Source: Oncomelania hupensis | Taxonomy: Eukaryota; Mollusca; Gastropoda; Littorinimorpha; Pomatiopsidae | NCBI GenBank assembly: GCA_036898135.1 | Contig: CM072515.1 | Location: 55,361,736 to 55,425,735 of the forward strand | DNA length: 64,000 bases | Direction of reading: 5' to 3' | Shown: piece by piece, positions 20,789 through 31,899 of the stretch | Layout: each line of letters opens with the position of its first letter | How positions within the stretch are numbered: the stretch's first letter is position 1 | Program-made: the position numbers and the translations under genes | Notes under the pieces: generated by a model | The model's input: the letters and a program-made list of their open reading frames with translations, nothing else | Databases searched by the model: none | Told to the model about the DNA's origin: nothing

Positions 20789-22430
20789 GCATATGCCTTA
20801 CAGAAGAACAAGAAGTCTTGGACAGATGGACAGAGTGCTGCTCTGACCTTTACAGCCATACACCAAATGGAGACCCATCGGTTCTATCATGTCCCGAGAA
20901 CATAGAAGAAGAAGAAATCCTCCCAATTCTCCGGGAAGAAGTTGAGGCAGCAGTGCAATCGCTAAAGAAAGGGAAGTCAGCGGGAGTGGACAACATACCC
21001 GCGGAACTGCTACAAGCAGGAGGAGAAGCGATGATTGATGCCCTCACCATTATCTTTAACAAGATCTGGCAGAGTTGGGAGTGGCCTATACCATGGACCC
21101 AGTCGCTTGTCATCACTCTTCCCAAAAAAGGTAACCTTCAGGAGTGTGAAATTTACCGCACCATCAGCCTCATCAGCCATCCCAGCAAGGTCCTCCTGAA
21201 AATAATACTTAACAGGTTGAAACACCAAGCAACAAATCATAGCTGAAGAACAAGCAGGATTCAGGGCAGGGCGAAGTACCACTGAACAGATTTTCAACCT
21301 CAGAATAATCTGTGAGAAATACCTACAGCACCAACAACATCTATATCATGTGTTCATAGACTTCAAGAAGGAGTTTGACCGAGTCTGGCATGCAGCTCTA
21401 TGGGCAACAATGAAAGTGTACAACATCAGCCCTAAAATTATCGAAGTCATCAAAAGCCTGTATGACAAGGCTACCAGTGCAGTCCTCCACAACAGCGCCA
21501 TCGGAAACTGGTTCAGAACAACAATCGGTGTGCGTCAAGGATGCCTACTCTCTCCAACACTCTTCAACATCTTCCTAGAGCGCATCATGTCAGATGCTCT
21601 TGCAGATCATGAAGGCACAGTCAGCATAGGGGGTAGAGCAATCTCCAATCTTTGTTTTGCGGATGACATTGATGGATTGGCTGGAGAGGAACAAGAACTT
21701 GAACAGCTGGTACAGAGGCTTGACACCACCTCCAGAGCTTATGGAATGGAAATAAGTGCAGAGAAGACCAAAATGATGACCAACAACACCAATGGCATCA
21801 ACACCGACATCAAAGTCCAAGGCCAATCCCTCAACACAGTGCATAGCTTCAAATATTTAGGAGCCATTGTATCAGACAATGGGTCCCGACAGGAAGTCCT
21901 CTACAGGATCGCACAAACTGCTGCCCTGACAAGGTTGAAGCCCATTTGGAAAGACAGGACCATCAGTCTACATTCCAAAGTAAGACTGCTGCGCTCCCTT
22001 GTCATCTCCATCTTCCTATTTGCTTGCGAAGCATGGACCCTCACAGCAGATCTCCAACGAAGAATACAAAGCATGGAGATGAGGTGCTACAGAAAACTTC
22101 AGGGTATTTCCTATACCCAACACATCACCAACGACGAAGTCCGAAACTCACAGTGGTGAAGAAACGGAAACTCCGATGGTATGGCCACGTCACCAGATCA
22201 TCAGGCCTTGCAAAGACTATTCTGCAAGGCACAGTGCAAGGAGGTAGAAGAAGAGGGAAACCGAAAAAGATGTGGGAGGACAACATTCGAGAATGGACTG
22301 GTTTGACACTGAGCGAAGCCATCAGGGCTGCTGAGGACAGAGAAAGATGGAGTATGTTGGTTAAACGATCATCTGTGGTGGCCCTACGACCTCCGGGTTA
22401 CGGGACAGGATAGGATAGGATAGGTGTGGG
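20789..22430 (+). mobile_element. RTE-clade LINE copy 1, 3' half (reverse transcriptase side), decayed
   Basis: Continues copy 1 after the nested LINE. 20818-21246 holds the linker and reverse transcriptase start ('REEVEAAVQSLKKGKSAGVDN', 'VITLPKKG'). After a frameshift, 21350-22159 holds the palm ('VFIDFKKEFDRVWHAALW', 'GVRQGCLLSPTLFNI', 'CFADDIDGLA', 'FKYLGAIVSDNGS'). After another shift, 21946-22413 ends in the RTE C-terminal signature 'RKLRWYGHVTRSSGLAKT' and 'GRRRGKPKKMWEDNI'. The element ends in a short (GGATA)n tail at about 22405-22422. Catalytic FADD is present, but the frame is broken at least twice here. Confidence 0.9.
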
Positions 22431-22961
22431 TACTTAAACTGACAGTGCAATGCGGCTGGCCTTGCCCGGGGTTTTCCGATTAGGATCCAGCTGACCCGAT
22501 CGTGGCTGCGTGTACATACTTCAGTTTCGTTCATTATGGATCAATGACGTATTTTGTCATAAACTTTGCATGCTGCGCGTTGTTGTTACGTTTTGATTTA
22601 AAAAATTAATGTGATCGTAAATCAGCGTACACAAATCTACATCTTTATTTATATATGTCTGTACATCGTAAGAACCACTTTCTGCTGGCGACAACATTGT
22701 CCTTCAGTAAAGAATTCGGATATTTTCGCTTCCATTGACTGTTTTGATCCAGACGAAAAGATGGGTAAGCAGGGCAGGGGTGGAAAGAGAAGGAAGAGGA
22801 GGGGAATGGGAGTGTAAGGTACATGACATGGTTCCTCATTTATTTTAAAGGAAACTAGCAGGCGTATTTTTTGTAAGTCGTTCATTTAATTTTTGAAGCA
22901 ATAATGGTATTGGATGCAGTCAATCTATCTTTCAAATATAATTAGAAGGGGCAAAGCCCAT
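22431..22961. other. Non-coding stretch, nothing recognised
   Basis: Unassigned. No convincing frame. Confidence 0.35.
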
Positions 22962-23046
22962 ATGACTCACACGCTTCTTGCAGAACTTGCAATATTTAAC
23001 ATGAACATTACTGCCCAGAAAAAAATGAAACGGTGGCAATAAAATG
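22962..23046. repeat. Short dispersed repeat (third copy)
   Basis: Matches 10298-10380 ('GAACTTGCAATATTTAACAT', 'TGCCCAGAAAAAAATGAA'). Confidence 0.65.
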
Positions 23047-23159
23047 CACAGTAATACCGACTTTGAATTTGATCTTCCTCTGCTCTTGAACTTAAAATGA
23101 TCTTGACCTCCGGATCCAAACACACCTATGTAATATTAAATGAACTACAGCAAAAGTTG

Positions 23160-23235
23160 TATTCCTATCCTATTCTATCCCGTAACTCGAAGGTCGTAGG
23201 GGCACCACAGATAATCGTTTAACCAGCTGTTGTAT
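23160..23235 (-). mobile_element. RTE LINE 3' terminus, reverse strand
   Basis: On the minus strand this reads 'GGTTAAACGATTATCTGTGG', then 'TACGGGATAGAATAGGATAG'. These are the last ~70 bp of the same RTE family as at 22.35-22.42 and 32.55-32.61 kb, including its (GATAG)n tail. Severely 5'-truncated. Confidence 0.8.
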
Positions 23236-23249
23236 TATGCCAAAAAAAA

Positions 23250-23766
23250 AAAAAAAACAAACAAAAAAAAGTGACCTTGGGATGACCTTCACCTTTATGC
23301 GACCTCTCATGCTCATGTATGATCAAATAACCCAATGTTGTTGCATACTATGGGTTAAATAGAGCTATTCCACTGTACGATGACATTTGTGTATGTTTTT
23401 GCAAGGCCTAAAATGGCCTTGACTTTCAATATCAACGCAAAAACGGAACATGTATGAAAGATCAATCTATCATTCCTAAATACAACAAGTTTGAAATTTA
23501 TATCTTTGATAGTTTAGGGTCAAGATCACTTCAAAGTACCTATACTAGCCTTTGAACAGCTCCAGTGATTTTCACTTGGGAGAGAGGTTGAACAAATGTG
23601 CATAAGATGTGTGCCTCATTGATATTTCCTTCATGCACCAAAAAATCATAAGTTCAATATTAATAACTTGGGGGAAAAAAGTTTAAATTTTTTTGACTAA
23701 CATTATTTTGGCGACCCTATGACCTTGATCTTGAAGTGACGTAATTCATTCACTTATCATTTATGA
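23250..23766. repeat. TGACCTT-rich dispersed repeat segment
   Basis: 'GTGACCTTGGGATGACCTTC', 'GGCCTTGACTTTC' and 'CTATGACCTTGATCTTGAAG' give several AGGTCA-type half-sites. A similar half-site cluster continues into copy A of the duplication. Probably an interspersed repeat. Any nuclear-receptor binding is speculation. Confidence 0.4.
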
Positions 23767-24136
23767 CGTCTCATGGATATATACCATCTTGTCAAGTTTG
23801 GTTGTGATAGTTAAAATAGATTCTGAGATAGTAATCCACTTGCACATTTTGCACGTTTAGACGGCGGACGAAGACAGAAAGACGGACGGACTTTGCCCCA
23901 CCCCCCACCCCACCCCCACCCCCCAAAAAAAGAAGTAATTTGTGGACTATTTAGGACTCATCTCGCACATATTTGCAAACACCTGGAAACATTGTTTTTG
24001 TTTGGGGAGAGGGGAGGAGAAGGGGCGCGGTGGGGTGGTGGGGGTGGTGGTGAGTACATACTCACATTGCTATGCATGTGAGTCAAACATTGATTTCTTT
24101 GCCTTCTATAATAGCGATTTTTTTCAGATAGCCCCG

Positions 24137-24137
<1 letters not shown>

Positions 24138-24234
<97 letters not shown>
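24138..24234. repeat. (ATA)n/(ATT)n self-complementary microsatellite
   Basis: A TAA array switches to a TTA array, allowing a long hairpin. The counterpart in copy B is at 57378-57483 with different unit numbers. Poly-Asn/poly-Ile frames here are artefacts. Confidence 0.95.
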
Positions 24235-24332
24235 AGCAACTAAAATAAAGAGTTTATTTACTTTAAAAAGCACACCCTTGCAGATTTACCTCTAGTAATC
24301 AATAATATTTCTTGAGGGTCGGCGTTCAACAG

Positions 24333-24335
<3 letters not shown>

Positions 24336-24429
<94 letters not shown>

Positions 24430-24433
24430 AGAC
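24336..24433. repeat. (GA)n microsatellite
   Basis: About 47 GA units with one GG break. The copy-B counterpart (57585-57668) is shorter and more interrupted. Confidence 0.95.
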
Positions 24434-24870
24434 GATAGAGAAAACAAAGAGCGCTGCCTCGAAGAGCTTAACATGGGATAACCTGCAGCAGGATCTGCTC
24501 TACAGACGACTGTTGAGCCACAGCAGGTGCTGCACTTCTACCACAGACTGACTGACAGCAGCCAAACACACTTGTTTTGATTTGGATGCATATCTTTTCT
24601 CACAAAAAGTGTATCTGAGAAGGTGTTTTGTTCGTGTCTTGTTTGTGTGAATAAATAAATTGTTCTCACACATTATGATAATGGTGATGATGGTGATGAC
24701 TATGACGATGATGAAGGCGTAGTTTTGTATAGTGCAGGTATCCATTGCGCTTGAGAAGGAACGATAGAGTGGCCATCATATGTTTAAAAAGTTCGAATGT
24801 ATGTACGCTACTATAATTATGCAGGTAGGACCGCGTTCAGCATAACGTTTTAAAGAAAAATGTCTTGAGA

Positions 24871-27800
24871 AACTGAAACTGAAACTGAAACTGAAAAACG
24901 TTTATTACATAAGGATAGTAGCTTTAGGTCCAGAGGTCCTTTCTTCCAGCTAGTCCTTAACACATGCAAATATATAATAGATGTGAGTACATTGTAACAA
25001 CATACATGAACTACAAATAAGTAGTATGAATACTATCAGGATAACATACGCATACACACAAGCAATCATACTCACAAAATTGAAATAAAAGTACTATATA
25101 TATATATACAATGTACAACGTATCTCAATACAAATGCACATATACATGAGATATGCGGCATATATACTCACGCATGTGAGAAAGAAAGAATACATAATCG
25201 TGTCTTCGAAATTTTGTTTAGGCTTTTTACTTTACAACTAGTTCTGAATTAGGGCAGACAGTCCAGCCTTAAACGAGGACAGGGAGTTTGCATATTTTAA
25301 ATGTTGTGACAGGGAGTTCCAAAGCGATGCGCCAGAGTAGGAAATGCTAGTTTTAAACAGATCTAACCTGGGTGTGATACATACAAAGCTATTCCTTGAG
25401 TTGCTATAAGGTGAGTGTGAAGGCACGAAAAGAGATTTTAAGTATATGGGTCCGCCAATGGTTAACGTTTTAAACAAAAACACATATTTGTTGAACAAGA
25501 GCTGTTGGCTCAGTGGTAATATTCCTATTTTTTTAATCTTTTGATCGGTGGTTAGAGAAGGGTCTTGGAGAATAAGTTTTGCAGCTCGACGTTGTAGGCT
25601 GTTCAAACTCTTCAGGATATTATCGCTGCACCCGTCCCACACCACAGAAGCGTAATTAATATGTGACAGAATATGAGCATAGTAAAATAACTTCTTTGCA
25701 TCCAAGGTCAGAATATTCTGAAGGCGTGAAAGTAAATATATATTACGGCTTACTTTTTTGCTCACATTGTCAACATGGACGTGCCAACGTAGGGATTCAT
25801 CTATAGTGACACCAAGTATCTTATGTGCCGTGACGTGCTCTATAGTGGCATCAGCTAGGCGTAGATGTAATTTAGGATGTGTTAACTGGTGGTGTTGGCG
25901 GGTGGTAACTATCATACTCTTTGTCTTTGATGTGTTGATGTGCATGTGATTGGAGCGACACCAGCTAACTATATCATCAAGACCTTTCTGGAGTGAATGT
26001 TGAATGTGAGGTACGGTCTTATTAGATGAGGATATAGAGGTATCATCGGCTAACATATGGCACTCAATGGATTTATCTGTAAGAGAGAGTGGTAGGTCAT
26101 TTATAAATATACAAAATAACAGGGGACCCAATACAGACCCTTGAGGGACGCCAAACTTAACACACCTCTCAGCTGAAGATAATCCATGTACATGTGTATA
26201 CTGCTTTCTACAAGAAAGATAGGATATAAAGAACGGGAGTGAGCGTGAGGCGTTCAAGTACAAGGACAATTTTGCGAGAAGAATATTATGATCTACCACG
26301 TCAAAGGCTTTTATTAAGTCTATGAATACAACTCCAGACATTTTTGATTTATTAATGGCGGATAGCCAGGAGTCTGTCATTTTGGCAAGTGCAGTGCTAC
26401 AAGAATGTTTGCTTCTGAAACCGGACTGTAGTTCATGAAAGAGAGATCGCTCTTCAAGATACTGAGTCAGGTGCTTATGAATGTGCCTTTCAAGGACCTT
26501 GGAGATGACTGGCAAGAGAGAAATAGGTCTGTAATTGGCGGGTAAAGACGTGTCTTTGCTTTTAGGTAATGGAATAACCTTAGCGGTTTTAAACAAGTGT
26601 GGGAAATGATTTCGCTCAATGCAAAGATTAAAAATGTGAGTTAAGGTATCACTTATGTATGGTAGTGCTAATTTTAGTAATTTACTACTAATATTGTCAC
26701 AGCCTGTTGATTTCTTATTTTGTAATTGCGCTATGTACTGAGCGACCTCAAAAGTAGCAATAAATGGAATAGAGAAGGGCGCAGTACCTCCAGTGCGCTT
26801 TTGACAGAATATCTTCAGCTCATCAGAGCATCTGTATAAGTCACTTGCTGGAAGAGGGTCTTGTTTATTAGACAAACTGGAAGTGATAGATACAAAGTAA
26901 TCGTTAAACAATTCCGCTGTCAAAGATTGTGGAATAATATTCGCTTTAGTTGATTTAGGGCCCTTTGTCAGAGCATTAATAGCTCGCCATAACTGGGAAG
27001 TATTTGTGTTGTTTTCCACTAACCTATTAAAATAGTCCTTTTTTGCATTTCTTACAAGGTTTTTCACGCGATTTCTGGACGTTTTGAACTCTTCGAAACG
27101 TTTTTGCTTTTTTAACTTATCTCTCTTGGCCATGGCTTCTATGATAGTTTTATTTAGCCATGGAGGAAGTTGTTGGTGCTTTACGCGTTTAGTTCTCAGA
27201 GGGGCGTGTCTGTTGATGATAGAGAGGAGAGTCCTGTACCACACACACAAAGCCATGTCTGGGTCTGTGAAATCATACACTTTAGAGAATGGTGCAGCAT
27301 GAAGTTCACTGCAGAACGCAATGGGGTCAAAGTGTTTAAAGGAACGAAAATGTATGCAAAAATTAGTGCTATGGGTGCCTGTAGATACATTATGATACCT
27401 GATACAGCCAATGGGAGAGTGGTCACTGACGCCGAGATCAGCGACATATGACTTTGAAATTGATTTAGGGTTGTTTGTATAGATATGATCAATCAGTGTT
27501 GACGAAGACGCAGTAACTCTGGTTGGTGATTCGATAAGTTGTGAGAGTCCAAGTGATTCGCACAAGCATTCCCAGTGCGGTTGCTGAACTAGCAGGTTAA
27601 TGTTAAAGTCACCGAGCAACAGCACTTCGGCATCGGTATTAGTGTTATAAAAAGTATCCATCATGTCACCGAAAGAGCTAAACCAATCCCGACCTTCATC
27701 AGGGTTGCGGTAGACAAAGCATATAAATGTAGACGCCTTATTATTAGGTTTATATTCTAACCATATACACTCTACTGAGGGGGGTTCTAAGTCTTGGCGC

Positions 27801-28799
27801 CGAGACACAAAGTTGTACACCGAGTTATGAATGTAGACAGCAACACCTGTTTGACCTTGAGTGCATTTATCACGTCGTATTATAGAATAATTTGGAATGG
27901 AGATGGATGTATCCAACATATTAGAGGTTAAGCGGGATTCAGTAATGCCATACATATGATAGCACGGCGCGGCTTTGGTTAAGAATGTACACAGGTCCGC
28001 AGTTTTGCTGTAGAGATGAAAAATGTTTAAATGACCAACACGAAACATACTTAAAATGTACGGTACCGATAGTTACAGAAAAACAACAACGAGAACAGAT
28101 AAAATAAGGAGCACCTTTTTTCAACAAACTAAAGAACACAAGTACATGAAAAACGGCAAAATGTTAAAACAAGAGATATAACCAAAGAAAGGCCACTAAG
28201 TTTAGGGCAGAGTTCGGAGCACCAAATTCAATATACAGAGTGCCAGAGTCACAGTTTTACTGACAACTAGAGTGTTCAGGAAGAAACTCACAACGAAACG
28301 CGGAAATGAGAGTCTGTGCGGCCTAGAAGGTCCGAGCAACGTCCACAATAATGAGTATACTGTTAATGACACACACAGCTTATACTTTATAGTCACACGA
28401 AACGTAGGTTCTTTGCCAACACAACGCTCTTACGCACAATGAATTGTAAGGAGCGCAAGAACCCTGATAATGAGAACCAACAAGATACAATAACAATTAT
28501 TAAGTACATATCGTTTAAGTCCAAGCTTTTAAAGGTGCGCTTCAATAATCGAGACGCGGAAATGATTCGTACGTAAATTATACAAATTTAGGTGGCAATA
28601 CAACAGAAAAATTCAGTTTAATTATTATTTTGAGATGAGTTTTCAAGTTTGAAATACAGTTATAAAAGGAAACATTCGCTAATAATACGCTAGGCCAAAT
28701 TGTCACATACATACAACACACACGCATGACACAAACTACTGTGCATGATCTGATTAAAGTCTGCTTACAGTTACAGTTCACAATTCATATATTGTTATC
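24871..28799 (-). mobile_element. LINE of the CR1/Jockey assemblage with intact ORF2, inserted in copy A only
   Basis: A 3.93-kb minus-strand non-LTR element. Copy B preserves the empty site ('TCTTGAGAGACTCCC' near 60060), and GAGA is duplicated at 24867-24870 and 28800-28803. The 3' end at the left has an AATAAA signal and a (CAGTTT)n-type tail (plus strand 'AACTGAAACTGAAACTG'). Just inside, 'GTAGCTTTAGGTCCAGAGG' closely matches the 3' end of retroposon family R ('GTTGCTTTAGGTCCAGCGG'). About 750 bp upstream of ORF2 (28049-28799) is presumably 5' UTR, and no ORF1 was recognised. Uninterrupted coding and the insertion's absence from copy B mark it as young and possibly active. Confidence 0.92.
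25238..28048 (-). CDS. LINE ORF2: endonuclease and reverse transcriptase, 936 codons, uninterrupted
   Basis: ATG-initiated (28048) and open to the stop at 25238. Residues 1-~225 form an apurinic/apyrimidinic-type endonuclease: Asn8 in 'GHLNI', Glu37 in 'ITESRL', 'LLLGDFNIN' and 'SDHSP' give the catalytic set. After a linker rich in basic residues comes the reverse transcriptase: 'YRPISLLPVISKVLE', 'VVFIDLIKAFDVVDH', 'GVPQGSVLGPLLF', the ADD box in 'MLADDTS', and 'KILGVTID'. The C-terminal ~150 residues resemble the thumb and tail of CR1-group proteins ('YASVVWDGC', 'LQRRAAKLIL'). It nicks target DNA and reverse-transcribes its own RNA. The initiator sits almost at the endonuclease start, so the N-terminus is short. 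The clade within the CR1/Jockey assemblage is not resolved. Confidence 0.93.
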   Translation of the reverse strand: MFRVGHLNIFHLYSKTADLCTFLTKAAPCYHMYGITESRLTSNMLDTSISIPNYSIIRRDKCTQGQTGVAVYIHNSVYNFVSRRQDLEPPSVECIWLEYKPNNKASTFICFVYRNPDEGRDWFSSFGDMMDTFYNTNTDAEVLLLGDFNINLLVQQPHWECLCESLGLSQLIESPTRVTASSSTLIDHIYTNNPKSISKSYVADLGVSDHSPIGCIRYHNVSTGTHSTNFCIHFRSFKHFDPIAFCSELHAAPFSKVYDFTDPDMALCVWYRTLLSIINRHAPLRTKRVKHQQLPPWLNKTIIEAMAKRDKLKKQKRFEEFKTSRNRVKNLVRNAKKDYFNRLVENNTNTSQLWRAINALTKGPKSTKANIIPQSLTAELFNDYFVSITSSLSNKQDPLPASDLYRCSDELKIFCQKRTGGTAPFSIPFIATFEVAQYIAQLQNKKSTGCDNISSKLLKLALPYISDTLTHIFNLCIERNHFPHLFKTAKVIPLPKSKDTSLPANYRPISLLPVISKVLERHIHKHLTQYLEERSLFHELQSGFRSKHSCSTALAKMTDSWLSAINKSKMSGVVFIDLIKAFDVVDHNILLAKLSLYLNASRSLPFFISYLSCRKQYTHVHGLSSAERCVKFGVPQGSVLGPLLFCIFINDLPLSLTDKSIECHMLADDTSISSSNKTVPHIQHSLQKGLDDIVSWCRSNHMHINTSKTKSMIVTTRQHHQLTHPKLHLRLADATIEHVTAHKILGVTIDESLRWHVHVDNVSKKVSRNIYLLSRLQNILTLDAKKLFYYAHILSHINYASVVWDGCSDNILKSLNSLQRRAAKLILQDPSLTTDQKIKKIGILPLSQQLLFNKYVFLFKTLTIGGPIYLKSLFVPSHSPYSNSRNSFVCITPRLDLFKTSISYSGASLWNSLSQHLKYANSLSSFKAGLSALIQN

Positions 28800-29160
28800 G
28801 AGAGACTCCCTGAAGCCAGTTGACGACTGACATTTATTCAAACTAATCAAAGCAGCTAGTGTTCCAGCCGACCAGGCCAGGTCAGGCAGTTCGGAAATGC
28901 AATTGTCTGTGTTTTCTAATTGTTTTGATAGATACAGGACAGTGCAGTAAGCATGGTTGAGGACATTCCAAAACATATGGCGAATTTCTCCATCAGAATG
29001 CAGATACAGATGTTTTGTCGGCAACCTAACAGCTAGATCTAAGTTTATAGAACACTTAATAGACTGCATTGGTGTTTATTTTCTTGGTACATTTCCTTTA
29101 TCTTACCCCCAACTTTTTTTTTTTTAATAGTAAAATACAGTATTTCTATATGAAAACTCA
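28800..29160. other. Copy A, non-coding
   Basis: Matches 60063-60400 of copy B. The 94-codon minus-strand frame is present in both copies with small differences, but has no recognisable domain. Confidence 0.45.
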
Positions 29161-29164
29161 GTAT

Positions 29165-29460
29165 ATTTAACTAAAGGGTTAGGGCAAGGGTTAGTTGCAG
29201 CGCTGCAACTAGCCCTTACCCTATTCTAGAAAGTTCACCTATTTCGTCTCCTATAGGCGACGAAATAGGTCGAATTTTGTTCAAAAATTCTTCGGAAATT
29301 CAGTGCACTGGCCTTATCATTTACTAGCCCCGACAACGTAAGTAAATTCATATTTATTAACACGTGTTGTCACGTCGTGAAAATTTGATTTTTTTCATAA
29401 ACTTTACAAGAAGAGGATCAATAAGTTTGTGACGTCATAAAAATTTGACGTCATAAACAT
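29165..29460. repeat. Paired palindromes followed by duplicated TGACGTCA motifs (copy A)
   Basis: Two adjacent inverted repeats: GGGCAAGGGTTAGTTGCAGC with its near-complement centred on the palindrome GTTGCAGCGCTGCAAC, then ACCTATTTCGTC...GACGAAATAGGT around CCTATAGG. About 170 bp further on, two TGACGTCA palindromes (cAMP-response-element core) lie about 20 bp apart, around 29431 and 29450. Both hairpins and both TGACGTCA sites are retained in copy B (60414-60510 and about 60665-60690). They may be ends of an old foldback element. Confidence 0.7.
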
Positions 29461-31519
29461 TTCTTTTTAGGGTTAAGATAAAGGAAAAGAACCTTTTTCT
29501 TCTTTTTCAAGTTGTGTCAATACTGTTTGGTGGTGCTTTTGTTTTCTTTACGTTGTTCTTTCATTGTTCTGGTGACTGTTGTATGTGTCCTATCTTGCAT
29601 CTGTATGCGCTTCTCTTTTTGAGTGCATATATTTTCGAGGAATGCATGTGTCACACATGTTTTAACATTGTTTACTCTCATATATAAATCCAGTATATTT
29701 GCTCTGTGTGCGTGCGTGTGTGTGCGAGTGTGTGTATTTGATTCAGTATATATGTTATTGTTTGCATGTTAGATGCTACTGTCTTTTTAATTCAGCAATA
29801 TAGTGCCGTTCTTGCTGTCAATATATATATTGTGCATCTCTATCTCCCTATTTTCCCACCCCCCATGGGCTAGGAGCCTACTTTGATTATTTGTTGTTTC
29901 ATCCAAATATGGAATAGAGAGTGCTGGGAATTAGGAGTGAAACACATACAAACAGAAAAGGAGATGGGATGTAGGAGTCTGCACTCTTCAGCACTGCTTA
30001 TAAGATCTATTTTGTTTACATAAATAAAAAAAAAAAATTTTAAAAAGAAAAAGAAATCTAGAACAGCTTTATATCTGTCAATTTATTTGATTATGTTTGT
30101 GTTAGTGTTCTTTAGTTATACAATGAATGTTTTAATTGATGATGAACTGACTTTGGGCAGAGGAACAACTAAATTCTCTCTAATGTATATTCATACTATG
30201 TGTCTGTGTGGTTGGGTGTGTGTGTGGCATTGCAGAGATAATGAATGTAGTCATTTTTAAGCTAATGGACCATAGCATGTAAGCTAAATAATGAGTCCAA
30301 CTCTAGTCTCTTCTGCCTGTAGGATCATTGTAAGGTTATATATATATCCACTTATTCATACTGAAAGAGATTGATACAATAGTTTTGGTTATGTAGTTAC
30401 ATGCAGTTAACCAATATACTTTAGGTTGTACACTTAAACCACATGCCTGTAGATGTTCCAAGCGCTCTAATAATATGATGTCTGCTTTTAATGTGTCAGA
30501 TTGTGATTTTAGTATTGTGGAACTAGGTCAATGTGACAGTGCCGTGACCTATTTCCTTCGCCTGACCTTGAACCATTGGAAGCGGGTGTGGTTATGGGAT
30601 GCTATACCGGTACTCGATCCTTTCCTTTCTGGTATTCTTCCACCCAGTATTATAAACCATTAGCGACATTGTACATTCCCTTAGCCACTTTTCAAATTGT
30701 TACAAACTCTTTCTTAGAATTCCTAACTTTAGTCACTACTTGTTCACCTAATGCGCCCTGTAACACCACCGTCTGCTCCATAGACAAACATGCCTAGTAT
30801 ATAAAGTTTTGCTATTGTGTAACGCGGACACGAAATTAATTGGAGTATGCATGGTGTGTGTTTATTTAGGGTGGATGTGGGGGAGGGGGGGGGGTGAGCG
30901 TGCATTTCATCCTATGTAAGCTAACAGTTCTTTTAGCAAGCTTAGAAATATGCTTTTCATGGGTGTAAATGCCAATATTTGCATGCAGTGTGGAAGCCAT
31001 TGCTTAATATATTTAGATTACTTGTTTATGTATTTGTTGTTTGTCTAGTTGCCTCATCTATCTGGGTCCTTTGCTTGTACAGCTTTTACTTGGCAATACA
31101 TTAATTACTACTACTTATCTTTTGTTGTAATGATGAATATTCAATTGTCCGTTTAACTGTTTTTCTTTATAGTTCAACACTTGTAGCTATTTGTGTTTCT
31201 TTTTGCTACACATTAAATGCCAAAAGGCTAAAAAAACATGGTTGTGTTTGTTTTATGCATACTTTTTGAACCATTATCTGAATGTTTTTTCTCCATTTAC
31301 TCTTCATTGTATTCTTGCTGCATTCCAGCGGTTTTGTGAAAAAGGTGTTGTGTTAGAACTTGGTTTGTTGTGTGCTTGCAAGTGTACTCAGTGGTGTGCT
31401 CAGTGTAATCAAATGTCAAGCGATAACATTCAGCCTGTACAGTGCTTCAAACTCCATAGATGGCCATAAGTACACTACTACTACTAATATTAAATAAATG
31501 AAAATAAATAATTTATTTT
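29461..31519. other. Copy A, non-coding
   Basis: Homologous to 60700-63250 of copy B but without B's inverted-repeat insertion. A 92-codon TTG-started frame (31191-31469) is unchanged in B (62926-63204), but so is the surrounding non-coding DNA, so identity does not imply coding. Confidence 0.45.
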
Positions 31520-31524
31520 TAAAA

Positions 31525-31885
31525 TTATCCAGAAACAATGCGCCCCTACTAGCGAGCGTTGTGACTAGTGGGCTAAGGCGAGACTAACTTGCCTTGTCCA
31601 CAAGCCAGAAACCAATGGCGCCTGACAGGTGTGGGTTCGATCCAGCATCTGGGTGTTATGTTTATCCGAATATTATTTACTTTCGACTCTGGCAACATCT
31701 CGGGGTTTTTCTCTGGGTACTCCGGTTTGCTCCTCCAGCAAAATTTCAAAATCAACAACTAATGTTAGGTAGGTTGGGTTTGGGCGCGCCACAGGCTGCG
31801 ACTACGCTTTCCCCAGGGGAGGCGGCCCAGAATTTCCCTATGGAAAAGGGACAATAAGGTAAATAAAATAAAATAAATTAAAAAA
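31525..31885 (+). mobile_element. tRNA-headed SINE with conserved central domain (copy A)
   Basis: The head has an A-box-like 'TAGTGGGCTAAGG' and a good B box ('GGGTTCGATCC'). The body carries 'CTCGGGGTTTTTCTCTGGG' and 'TACTCCGGTTTGCTCCTCC', a conserved central block of the sort shared by metazoan SINE superfamilies. The 3' part ends 'GGAAAAGGGACAATAAGGT' plus a (AAATA)n tail. An identical SINE is in copy B at 63258-63620, so it predates the duplication. The family name was not assigned. Confidence 0.75.
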
Positions 31886-31899
31886 ATACTTTAGAGTAT

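Noticed and set aside
24292..24551. Arg/Glu and Ser/Leu repeat proteins
   Set aside because: Translation of a (GA)n tract; no flanking coding signal. Same for 57562-57786.
31191..31469. 92-codon frame identical in both duplicates
   Set aside because: Starts at TTG, and the surrounding non-coding sequence is equally identical, so there is no evidence of coding constraint.
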